A stretch of DNA of 64,000 nt from NCBI GenBank assembly GCA_949752795.1, contig OX457061.1:7003239-7067238 (forward strand). The letters run 5' to 3'. Positions 22,595 to 32,159 of this stretch are shown piece after piece. Below the pieces are notes generated by a model. That model had not been told where the DNA came from and did not search any database. It saw only the letters and a program-made list of their open reading frames with translations. Numbering within the stretch: the stretch's first letter is position 1; each line of letters begins with the position of its first letter. A program made the translations under genes and the position numbers. Origin of the DNA: Hyperoodon ampullatus (Eukaryota > Chordata > Mammalia > Artiodactyla > Ziphiidae).

Positions 22595-22838
22595 AATACC
22601 ATTATAAAGACTCAAAAAAATGGAATACTTATGTATAAATAAAATGTGTACAGGACTTGCATGTTGAAAACTACAAAACTTTGATAAAAGAAATTTTTTA
22701 AAGACCTAAATAAATGGAGGGAGAATTCGTGTTCATGGATTGGAAGAACCAGCAAAGTAAAAATATCAGTTCTCCCAGAATTGATCTGTAAGTTTAATGC
22801 AATTCCTATCAAAATCCAATCAAGATGATTTTAATTTT

Positions 22839-23159
22839 TTAAATAAATTTATTTTTATTTATTTATTTATTTATTTTTGGACGTGTTGGGTCTTTGTTGC
22901 TGCGCGCGGGCTTTCTCTAGCGGCGGTGAGTAGGGGCTACTCTTCATTGCAGTGTGAGGGCTTATTGCGGTGGCTTCTCTTGTTGTGGAGCATGGGTTCT
23001 AGGCATGTGGGTTTCAGTAGTTGCAGCACATGGGCTCAGTAGTTGTGGCGCATGGGCTTAGTTGCTCCATGGCATGTGAGATCTTCCCGGACTAAGTCTC
23101 GAACCCTCATCCCCTGCATTGGCAGGCAAATTCTTAACCACTGCGCCACCAGGGAAGCC
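22839..23159 (-). mobile_element. CHR-type SINE, extended form, antisense
   Basis: Inverted SINE starting at the T-rich tail and ending with accagggaagcc. The flanks caagatgatttt and caagattatttt form a near-perfect duplication. Confidence 0.93.
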
Positions 23160-24947
23160 TCAAGATTATTTTTAGATATGGATGATATTATTCTAAAATT
23201 TATATGGAAAAATCAAAGGAATTAGAAAACCTAAAACAATTTTGAAAAAGAATAAGAAAGTGGGAGGAATCACTCTACCCAATTTAAAAATACTATATAG
23301 CTACAATAATCAAGACTGTGTAATATTGGTGGAGGCATAGGCATATAGATCAATGGATAAGAAAAGAGAACCAGAAAAAGACCCACACAAATATATACAT
23401 GTGATTTTTTTATTAAGGTACAAAATAATTCAATGGAGAAAGGACGGCCTTTTCAACAAATGGTGCTGGAACAATTGGCCATCTATAGACCAAAAAAAAA
23501 AAAAAAGTTGAACCTTACTCCTTATATAAAAAATAACTCTGGATGGATTTCAAACTTAAATGTAAAATTATAAAACGTTTAGAGAAAAAATAGAAGAAAA
23601 ATCTTCTGGAGCTAGTATCTGGGTCTAGGAAAAGAGGTCTTAGACTTAACACGAAAAGCACAATCCATGTTAGAAAAAAATTGATAAACTGGACTTCATC
23701 AAACTTTAAACGTTTTGCTTTGCCAAAGACCCTGTTAAGAGGAAGAAAAGACAAACCACAGACAGGAGAAAATAGTTGCAAATCACCTAACATCTAACAT
23801 CACAAATCATCTAACAAAGAACTTGTATCTAGATTATATAAAGAATTCTCAAAACTCAACAGCAAAAAAAGCCACAAACAATCCAATTAGAAAATGGACA
23901 GAATATATGAAGAGATATTTCACTGAAGATATACGGATGGCAAATAGGCACATAAAAAAGATGTTCAACATCACTAGCCATTAGGGAAATGCAAATTTTG
24001 TCCACAATGAGGTATCACTATACACCTATTAAAATGGCTAAAATTAAAGAAAAATACTGAAATACAAAAAATCAAATGCTGGTGAGGATGCAGAGAAACT
24101 GGGACATTCATGCATTCTTGTTGTAGAAAATAGCATGGCCACTCTGCAATATAGTTGGAGAGGTTTTCAAAAAACTAAACATAGAGTTACCATATGACCC
24201 AGCAATCAAGTTTCTGGGCATTTATCTAACAGAAATGAAAACTTATATCCACATTAAAATGCATACATGAATGTTCACAGCAGCTTTATTTGTAATAGGC
24301 CAAAACTGGAAACAACCCAAATGCCCTTCAGTACGTGAGTGGTTTTAAACAAACCATGGAATAGTACTCAGCAACAAAAAAGGAACAAACTGTTTTATAC
24401 ACACAACAGCTTGGATGGATCTCAAGGGCATCATGTTGAGTGAAAAAGCCATTCTGAAAATGTCGCATGGTGTAGGATTTCATACATATAACATTCCCTA
24501 AATGAGAAAATGATAGAGCTGGAGAACAGATGAGTGTTTTGCTAGAATTAAGGGTGTAGGGGGCAGGGGTTGGGTGTGACTATAAAGGGGCCATATGGGA
24601 GTGATCTTTGGGGGATGGAATAGTTCTGCATCTTGATGGCCATGGTAGTTACATGAATACACATGTGTGATAAAACAATACAGAACTCTATGCACCCATT
24701 GTATCAATGCCAATCTCCAGGTTTTTCTATTAGACTATTATGTAAGATATAACCATTGGGGGAAACTAGCTCAGGGTACCCCCTCTGTTCTTTTTCTGGA
24801 ACTTCCTGTGAATCTATAATTACTTCAAAACTAAATTTTTTTTAAAGAGGAAGGAAAAAATACTTCAACCCAATAATTCTATAACCAGCAAAAATATCCT
24901 TTAAGAATGAAGACAAGATAGTCACTTTCAGATTTAATAAAAGTTGG

Positions 24948-25062
24948 GGTTTTTTTTAAACCATTTTTTAAATTGAAGTATAGTTAATTTACAATGTTGT
25001 GTTAGTTTCAGGTGGACAGCAAAGTGGTTCAGTTTTATATACATAAATATTCTTTTTCAGAG
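24948..25062 (-). mobile_element. 115-bp L1 3' end, antisense
   Basis: An inverted T-run, then aattgaagtatagttaattt and gtggacagcaaagtggttca, is the L1 3' UTR end. The 12-bp duplication taataaaagttg is perfect (24,936-24,947 and 25,063-25,074). Confidence 0.82.
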
Positions 25063-25177
25063 TAATAAAAGTTGTTTTGTAAATAGAGACTTTTTCACCA
25101 GAAGACACGTACATAAGCAATGCTAAAAGGGAAAGAATACGAGATGGAAATTCAGATCTTCAAGAAGCATAAAGTAT

Positions 25178-25229
25178 CTATTTACCTAGATATTTATCAT
25201 TTAGAAATGATAAATATCTAGGTAAATAG
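25178..25229. repeat. 52-bp foldback palindrome
   Basis: Two perfectly complementary 25-bp arms (25,178-25,202 and 25,205-25,229) are separated by only 2 nt (ag). The right arm reads like native L1 sequence (aaatgataaatatc...), so the left arm is probably an inverted copy of it. It could extrude as a cruciform. Confidence 0.9.
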
Positions 25230-25529
25230 AAAAGATCATTTTTTCCTCTTAATTTCTGTAAAGTATATAGAACTCCCTAAAGCGAAAATTATATACATTT
25301 ACATATGACAACTATAGCATAAAGGGTGGCAGGGTGGGAGCCAATGGACCTCCACAGTTGCCAGGAGTCTACACTTTATGTGATGTGGTTCAGTGTTAGC
25401 TCTAAGTTGAAAAGTCAAGGACGTAGGAATGAATATTTTAATCCCTTAAGCAACCACTAAATAATAATAATATTGGTGCAAAGACGGTAGGAAAAAAAGT
25501 ACAGAGGAACAAATTGCAGAGTTGTGCTT

Positions 25530-25974
25530 TAAATATAAAGACACAGCTGGATTAAAAGTAAATGGATGGAAAAAGGTAACACATGCACACAGTAAGCCAA
25601 GGGAGGATGGCAAGTTACATAAATATCACAGCAAAGACAGCTCTGTCCCAGGTGTCCTCAAGACCCACTCTCTAACTTCATGCCCACCTCCATCTGGGGC
25701 CTCCTCCTGGGGAAGCCTCCTGTGACACCAAGGAGGGAAGGGTGACATGTGGGACACCAAGGCAGGGCTGTGTGTGAACACAGGCTGGGTCTTCCTCTGG
25801 CCCCTTTCCACCTGCCAAAGCCTGGCCTCGTTTTGGCACATACAGGGGGTGCTCGGTGAGGACTGGCAGATTCTGTGGATTCCTGGGTGGTTTCTTGATA
25901 CCGAAGGCTGCCATTTGCCTTTGGTATACCAGCTCCTGGCCAGAGCCAGAGCGGGGGGGGGATTCAGGGGGTCA
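25530..25974. other. Unassigned stretch
   Basis: AT-rich at first and GC-rich from about 25,640. Open frames of up to 122 codons have no recognisable domain. Some words near 25,660-25,870 could be a diverged L2, but I cannot support this. Confidence 0.35.
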
Positions 25975-26155
25975 ACAAAATATTTACTGAGCACCTACTG
26001 TGTGCCAGGCCTATCTGCGCCAGGTCCTGGGGTTGTATCAGCGAACTGTACAAACCCAGACCCTCACCTCAAGGAGCTTATATTCTGATAATGGGTTAGG
26101 GAAGGGAGACAGTAAACAGTAAGCATCATAAAAAATAGATTATGAAGTTTGTTAG
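25975..26155 (-). repeat. L2 3' end, antisense, left part
   Basis: The order tttactgagcacctactgtg, tgccaggcctatctgcgcca, then ctcaaggagcttatattctg is the antisense L2 end. It resumes at 26,401 after an L1 insert. Confidence 0.7.
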
Positions 26156-26400
26156 AAGGATACTAGTGCTATGGGTCTGTCATACATGGCCTTTATTATG
26201 TTGAAGTAGTTTCTCTCTATGCCCACTCTCTGGAGAGTTTTTATCATAAATGGGTGTTGAAGTGTGTCACAAGCTTTATCTGCATCTATTGAGATGATCG
26301 TACGGTGTTTATTCTTCAATTTGTTGATGTGGTGTATCACACTGATTGATTTGCGGATATTGAAAAATCCTTGCATCCCTGGGATAAATCCCACTTGATC
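26156..26400 (-). mobile_element. Internal L1 ORF2 (RT) fragment, antisense
   Basis: On the minus strand this encodes RT-like sequence [20 protein letters not shown], then [18 protein letters not shown] and [17 protein letters not shown], the L1 RT region upstream of the catalytic FADD. Both ends are truncated and no A-tail is seen, which is unusual for an L1 insertion. Confidence 0.85.
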
Positions 26401-26640
26401 ACGGGGAAACCAAGTGAGGTAGGGTGAAGGGTGGGGTGTGCAGGGGTGGGGTGTGCAGAGGTGGGTCTGGGCAGGTTGCTCTGGGTAGACTTCTTGAAGA
26501 GATGAAGTTTGAGCCAAGACTTGAAGCGGGGGAGGGAGGGAGCCCCCTGATCTCTGGGGAAGAGCTCCGGGCAGAGGGAACAAAGGGAACCTGGAAGGGG
26601 CCAGGAGCAGCGGATTCTCGGGGGAGGGTGAGCACTGCCA
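26401..26640 (-). repeat. L2 relic, antisense, right part
   Basis: Continues the L2 from 25,975: gaagagatgaagtttgagcc, aagacttgaagcg, then gggcagagggaacaaaggga. Confidence 0.6.
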
Positions 26641-27869
26641 GGATGCTCCTGTTACTTGGGCACCCAAAGGCCAGGCCCAGGCTCCGTCCCTCAACTTGCG
26701 GAAGGACAGGTGATCCACCAGGTGACTCCCGCCTTGCAGGGAGGCTGGGGAGTGAGGCTGAGGTCCAGGTTTGGCAGGATTTATTGGGAAAACAGACTTG
26801 CTGTTATCAGGCAGTCCAGTCAGTCCCGGCTGCCCTGACCTGTGCTGTCAGAGTCCATCCCCTGTTCTTCCAAAACCCAAGATCTGTTTGCCCTGCCCAC
26901 TGTCTGAACACATACCCAGGTGTCCTCCCAATGGATTTGGAAAATGTCTGCTGCAGGTCCCATCCTTGGACACATCTGTTCCCAAATCCTCCTTATAGGC
27001 TTCTAAGGAACCCACAGTCTAAGTCAGGCCCCCAACACATCCAAACCCAGTGGTCTCTCCATCCATTTCCCCTCCTAAGGTTGCCCAGCCTGGTTACTTG
27101 ACAACCACCATGGACTCACCTCCCTCCTCCCTTGTTAATGGGCCTGTTTCCCCCCAGAGGCGCCTTCCCACCACACCCCCAGTGCCCTCCTCATCCTGTC
27201 CCCCTTTGGCTGGTATTAGCAAGCCCCATTAAGGAACATTCCATATCATACAGGTATTTGATATTCCAGATAAAATCTTGGTAGCCCCCGTGAACCATCT
27301 TAACTGTCGAAATGCCCACAGGATGTGGGATTAGCTCTGCAGCACATGCAAAATGAGGGGATTTTATTTGGTGTTTAGGATTTATACATGTATACTTTTG
27401 GGGGGGGGAGGGGTCCTGAATATCTATTTAAATCAAGTAACTTAATCCACGGAGTTCAAGGCTAAAACCACCATAGGAAAATGGCATTTACATATATTAA
27501 TCTCTTAACATCCACAGGGGAGAATGTGCACGCCCCCTTATCACACACATGTGTGCATACACACACTAGCAGCCCAGAAGGCAGCCTCAGCAAGAAGGCC
27601 GGTCAGTGGGGGACCCGGCATTCCGCTGACCTTGACCATGGTGCCCTAGGCCAGGTGGAGAGGCCGGTTTCCCTTCTCGGCAGCTCCCAGCGGAGGAGCC
27701 AGAGACTAAGCCCCACCTGCAAAGATGCCCCAGGGCTCCTGGGGGCACAAGGCTCCCAGCTCCACTCCCAGCAGGGCCCCTGGGGAAAGACCGCCAAGCC
27801 CGGTCCCCAATCACCTCCAGCAACAGCAGCTTCTGAGCTGGCACTTCTGGGACCCTGAGGTGTCTGAAT
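26641..27869. other. Unassigned stretch
   Basis: 1.2 kb with no recognised repeat core. A G-run lies at 27,399-27,412. Open frames of 125-225 codons on + have no recognisable domain or clean splice context. Confidence 0.35.
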
Positions 27870-27985
27870 TAATTTGACTCCCTCCTTAGAGATGGTGAAA
27901 CCGAGGAATTGACTTGCCCGAAGCCACAGAGCCCATCAAGGGCAGGGGCTGGGTTTGAACCCCTTCCGCCTGCGCAGCTTGTGCC
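27870..27985 (-). repeat. MIR relic, antisense
   Basis: The order gagatggtgaaaccgaggaa, cttgcccgaagccacagag, then ggggctgggtttgaacccc is an antisense MIR. Confidence 0.6.
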
Positions 27986-28274
27986 CCTTCCCCAGTCACC
28001 CGGCCGCATCCCTGCCCTGTCAGGAGTTTCAGTTCAGCAGACTCTCATTCATTCAAAGCCTCCGTAATTCAGAATTCTGGAGAGGAGGAACTTCTCCTTT
28101 GCAACAAACACGGAGAGAAGCAGGGTTTACTGAATAAATGAACTGCATTAGCAAGATTCATGGCGAAAGGGTTAGGAGAGACAGTCAAAAACCTGAGAGG
28201 CTCACTGCTCACAGAGGATCTTCACTAGAGCCTCTGTGGTCCCAGTTCGCACCACGGGGGAGGAGGAGGCACTA

Positions 28275-28475
28275 GCCTAGCTGGAGGAAGACCTGCGTTT
28301 GCTCTCTGCTGTGTGACCTAGGGCCGGGACACCGCCTCTCTGAACCCCAGTTTCCCATCGAAAGCGTAAATAACAATGCCTTCCCCGCAGAGCTGCTGCA
28401 AGAGGTGATGTGTATAAAAACAGTGTGAGGCTTGGTGCATAGTAGGTGCTCAGTAAATCACAGCTGTTTTATAAG
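28275..28475 (+). repeat. MIR, near full length
   Basis: The complete order is present: tgctgtgtgacctagggcc, tctctgaaccccagtttccc, aataacaatgccttccccg, then tgcatagtaggtgctcagta. Confidence 0.75.
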
Positions 28476-28624
28476 AGTTAAAAAGCACCTCATGAACCAA
28501 ATCTCATGCATCTCATCTTCTCACTAATTCACACTGGTCTTCCCAGACATCGATGAGAGCTCCAGGTACAGTTCTTGCACCTGGCTCAGGGTGGGGACCC
28601 CTGCACTTGACCTATCGATGGGTA

Positions 28625-28745
28625 TCAATCAGGTTCTCTGCTGAGGGCTGGGCACACAGCAGTGGCCTAGACAGACAAGATCCCTGCCCCCATGCATAGT
28701 CTGGCTATTGAGCGTGCCCGACAGGGCACAGAGAAGGGTGGCAGG
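28625..28745 (-). repeat. L2 3' end, antisense
   Basis: The order tgctgagggctgggcacac, then gacaagatccctgccccca is the antisense L2 end, diverged. It may continue after the MITE at 29,127. Confidence 0.45.
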
Positions 28746-29126
28746 TGGTAGGGTTGCCAGATTAAATACACGATGCCGAGGTACATTTGAGTTTGAGATA
28801 AACAGCATTTTTTTTTTAGTATAAGTATATCCGGACCAATATTCAGGATAGAGACTTCCCTGGTGGTCCAGTGGTTTAAGACTCTGCGCTCCCAATGCAG
28901 GGAACTAGATCCCACATGCATGTCACAACTAAAGATCCCCCACACCGCAAGGAAGATCCCGCGTGCCACAACTAAGACCTGGCACAGCCAAATACATAAA
29001 TAAATATTTTTTAAAAATATTCAGGATATACTTATACTCGAAAGTTATTTGTCGCGTATCTGAAATTTATGATTGAGTGTGCTGTATTTTTCTTTTATTT
29101 TGTTGCTAAGTCTGGCAGCCCTACAA
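28746..29126. mobile_element. Palindromic MITE split by a SINE
   Basis: The left half begins agggttgccagattaaatac and includes agtataagtatatccgg. The right half mirrors it (ggatatacttatactcgaaa) and ends aagtctggcagcccta. The inverted ends flanked by TA suggest a Tc1/mariner-type non-autonomous DNA transposon of the MER53 kind (name from memory). The SINE at 28,851-29,015 sits at the hairpin apex. Confidence 0.65.
28851..29015 (+). mobile_element. Short CHR-type SINE
   Basis: Head gagacttccctggtggtcca with a partly duplicated body (gatcccacatgc, gatcccgcgtgcc) and an AAATA tail. Duplication aatattcaggata is a perfect 13 bp (28,838-28,850 and 29,016-29,028). Confidence 0.93.
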
Positions 29127-29560
29127 AGCTGGTCTTTCCACTGTTAGCAGTGACCCAGCCCCTCCTGCAGAAGTCCTTCTCCTGAATGAACAGACCTGTG
29201 GGCCAGGGGATAAACAGAGGGACAAGCCCACAAGAGAAGCACAAGGGGTGGTCCAGGAGGCCCCTGACAAGTGACTTTTGAGCTCTGACCTGAAGTGTGG
29301 AAAGCAAGAGTAAGGGTGTTACATTTACGAAGAGGAGGGGGTAGGAGGGCTGGGGGAGGCGAGGCAGAGAGCCACCGGCTTCGGAGGAGAGCGCGCGGGC
29401 CAGGACGGGGGCGGGGGGTAGGCATGGCGGGCTTCAGAGAGGAGGCAGAATGGAGCCAGGCCTTGATGCATGAGGACAGGGTAGCTGGACAGAGGGGAGG
29501 GGTGCTGAGGGATCCCAGCTTGAAAGGGGGATGGTCTCCCTTCCCTGGTAATCCAGACAG
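29127..29560 (-). repeat. L2 relic, antisense, diverged
   Basis: The order tgaatgaacagacctgtg, ggtggtccaggaggcccct, tgagctctgacctgaagtgt then atgaggacagggtagctgg recalls antisense L2. Confidence 0.45.
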
Positions 29561-30204
29561 TAGGCCCCTGAGGTATGGCGTCCCATGCCACGGACCACCT
29601 CTCACAAGGGTCTCTGACACACGGGCAAACGCACACAACACAATGTTGGGTGAGAAGTTCAAGTTACAAAACAGACGGCAGCTACGGTGTTGCAGGGGTT
29701 GAAGCTGACCACCTGACCTAGCACATCACAGGAGCTCAAGATGTGGGATCAATGAAATCATCGTTTTCCCATTTGCAGACAAACTCAGGGGAAGCAGAGT
29801 CTCGAAGGTGTTTTTCTTTCCATTTCGAGAATATTTTACTGAATGAATGAACAAATCCAACAGATGTCAATTTAATAGGACTCCATCCAGAAACCGCTGG
29901 TCCCAGACTTAGTAATAAAACAACAAGCAAAGACGGAACCTGCCTCCTGGTCCCCAGTGGGCGCCATGGCTCTTGAACTTGAGATAATCAGTGCGTTTGC
30001 AAGTTCCCTGCTCCCTCCCCAGCCTGCTGGGTCTGCGAAGCCTCCTGCCAAGCACAGCAGGAGAGATCAGCTCCACAGCCTCCAACACCCCAGCCCTGTG
30101 TTCTCAGCCCCCTGGGCCTTGAATGGGTGTAAGATCCTGGCTCACCAACGAGGGGGGTGGGACCCAGGAAGGGAGCTCTGTGGGGAGGCCATCTGGCACA
30201 GACT
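29561..30204. other. Unassigned stretch
   Basis: No repeat core or exon is recognised. Open frames are short. Confidence 0.35.
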
Positions 30205-30325
30205 GAAGGTTTCACTCACCACTGTCCTCCTGTGTGTCCTCGGGCAAGTGGCTTCACCTCTCTGAGCCTCAGCGTCCTCTGTGATGCAGGGACGGATTAT
30301 AGCCATGCTGCCCTTAACTGATTCA
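30205..30325 (+). repeat. MIR relic
   Basis: The order tgtgtgtcctcgggcaagtg, cacctctctgagcctcagcg, then tgatgcagggacggattat is a sense MIR. Confidence 0.65.
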
Positions 30326-30334
30326 CAAAGGTTT

Positions 30335-30620
30335 GGGGACAACTTGTTGCATGCCAGGCACCACACCAGGGGTGGAGCTACAGAAAGAAGGCCTTGGGAC
30401 GCCCAGCTCAGGTTCTCACACAGAGGCACCAGACAGTGAACAGGGGCTCAGCCCACGGGATGATCACACAGGGTGGTCAGGGAGGCCCCTCAGACAGGCT
30501 GGTCTTGGAGCTCAGACCTGAAGCCTGGGAAGGAGGAGAGAAGACAGATCCTTTCATTACAGGCTGTGGGCGAGAGAGTTCCTGACAGCCAGTTCCTGCT
30601 GGATAAAAGGACCCCCAGCC
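30335..30620 (-). repeat. L2 relic, antisense
   Basis: The order tgttgcatgccaggcaccac, cacagggtggtcagggaggc, then gagctcagacctgaagcctg is antisense L2. Confidence 0.6.
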
Positions 30621-30691
30621 CAAAGAGCCAAGTGTCGTGCTTAAAAGGTCCCCCTTGATTCCCTCAGACTTTTTTCAGAGGGGGAGGTGTT

Positions 30692-30760
30692 GGCAATGAC
30701 TTCTTTATTGAAGTATAGTTGATGTACAATATTATATAAGTTGCAGGTGTACAATATCGT
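30692..30760 (-). mobile_element. L1 3' end fragment, antisense
   Basis: The order tttattgaagtatagttgat, then gtacaatattatataagttg is an inverted L1 3' end of about 70 bp. A SINE inserted at its right edge. Confidence 0.6.
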
Positions 30761-30975
30761 GGGTTTCCCTGGTGGCGCAGTGGTTGAGACTCTGCCTGCC
30801 GATGCAGGGGACATGGGTTCGTGCCCCGGTCCAGGAAGATCCCACATGTCGCGGAGCGGCTGGGCCCCTGAGCCATGGCCATTGAGCCTGCACGTCCGGA
30901 GCCTGTGCTCCGCAACGGGAGAGGCCGCAACAGTGAGAGGCCGTGTACTGCAAAACAAACAAACAAACAAACAAA
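30761..30975 (+). mobile_element. CHR-type SINE, ~215-bp form
   Basis: Head gggtttccctggtggcgcag, B-box-like gggttcgtgccccgg and a (CAAA)n tail at 30,953-30,975. Only a weak duplication is visible (aatatcgt and aaaatcgt). Confidence 0.93.
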
Positions 30976-31024
30976 AAATCGTAATCCCTCCAGCTTTTTA
31001 ACCTCTTTGTTATTAAAAATAACA

Positions 31025-31180
31025 CACGGGTAAAGTTTGTTGAGCATTTACCATGAGTCCACATCCTCCACGCTTTGAGGGGTTAATGTGCTCAGACCAC
31101 ACAGCAGGACGGGGAGCGGGGCAATGCCCTGCCAGGGCTACACAGCAGCTGGCAGCAGGCAGAGCCAGTGAGCCGCGGCC
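31025..31180 (-). repeat. MIR relic, antisense
   Basis: Words tttgttgagcatttaccatg and gaccacacagcaggacggg are compatible with antisense MIR, strongly diverged. Confidence 0.4.
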
Positions 31181-31984
31181 CAGCCTGGACCCCCATGTTG
31201 GCGCCTCCTGGGACCTCTCCTAAGGGGAGGAGGGAGTGAGGGCACAGGCTGGAGACTGGGGCAGGGAGGAGCCCTTCCCATCGCATCCCTACACCATCAG
31301 ACCCCGAAGCCCCTCTGGCCATCAGGCCCCACCCTTTCCCTCTAAGGAAGGAGAAGCTGAGGCCCCCCCAGGAGACTCAGCTCTCCCAGCTCCCACCCCA
31401 ATGCTCACCCCACGCTGCCGGCCCATTCCTCAGAGCCCCCTAAGCAGGAAAGGCCCCCCCGCAGCCCTTCCCATGACCGGTGTGCAGAGGATGCGTCGGG
31501 ACGGGTGGGGAACAGGGAGCCAAAGCTCTGCTCTGAGATCAAGAGCCAGACCTGGGTGCCCAGCAGCCCTCTAGGGCCACCCACGTGTGTCCACACAGCG
31601 GGCTCTCCCTCCACATACCACCACCCCCACCCCGAAGTGTCTCCTTCGATGCCACTGTGTGCCCGAGAGGTTGCAAAGGGGAGGGGGCCACCTGGTCAAA
31701 GGAGACCCCTGCAGAATGGAGTGGCGCGGTGGACAGCAGATCCAGCGAAGGCAGGGCCCCTGGGTTCCAGGCTCACCTGGTGACCTTGAGTGGCTGTTCC
31801 TTCCAAGGCCCGTACACACTGTCCAGACTCCTGGGCCCCTCGCTGTCCCCCAGCACCCTCCCTCCACAACACACTCCCATTTCTCCACACCCTTCTCCTT
31901 CCAAGTGACTAGGACTGGGTAACCAGAAGTGACACCACCGGCACTAGACCTCTCGCCATGTGAGGTGAAGTCAGGCCCATTCCC
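31181..31984. other. Unassigned GC-rich stretch
   Basis: C-rich, with many short open frames on both strands. None has a recognisable domain. Confidence 0.35.
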
Positions 31985-32150
31985 CAACTCACTGGCTGTG
32001 TGACCTTGAACACATCACCGGCCCTCTCTGATCAGCTTCCTCACCTTAAAATGGGGGTCACGTCAGCCCCAAGCCTGCAGGACTGTTGGAGGAGGGGGGG
32101 TCCCAGAAGATGCACTCAGCACAGACACAGCACCAAGTGCCTGAACCCCC
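31985..32150 (+). repeat. MIR relic
   Basis: The order ctggctgtgtgaccttgaac, cttcctcaccttaaaatggg then a gactgttggagg stretch is a sense MIR. Confidence 0.6.
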
Positions 32151-32159
32151 CCTGCCAAA

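Larger units (their letters stand above)
20190..24850 (+). mobile_element. Old L1 ORF2 and 3' UTR, sense, hosting three SINEs
   Basis: Sense L1 ORF2 from about aaagaaatgaaatcagag to the 3' UTR. The RT active-site word FADD is encoded at 22,126-22,137 (tttgcagatgac). Later words include aattcctatcaaaatccaa and acctattaaaatggctaaaa. Frames are broken into pieces of 103 codons or fewer, and the 5' end with the endonuclease is missing. SINEs are nested at 20,489, 22,308 and 22,839. Confidence 0.88.
24870..25520 (+). mobile_element. Old L1-derived segment
   Basis: Words such as ataaccagcaaaaatatcct, gaagacaagatagtcacttt, acaactatagcataaagg and ttaagcaaccactaaataat occur in known L1 order. It hosts a short L1 3' end (24,948-25,062) and a foldback palindrome (25,178-25,229). 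Confidence 0.55.

Noticed and set aside
26152..26718. 188-codon minus frame with reverse-transcriptase similarity
   Set aside because: The RT part is the L1 fragment and the rest is antisense L2. It is not a gene.
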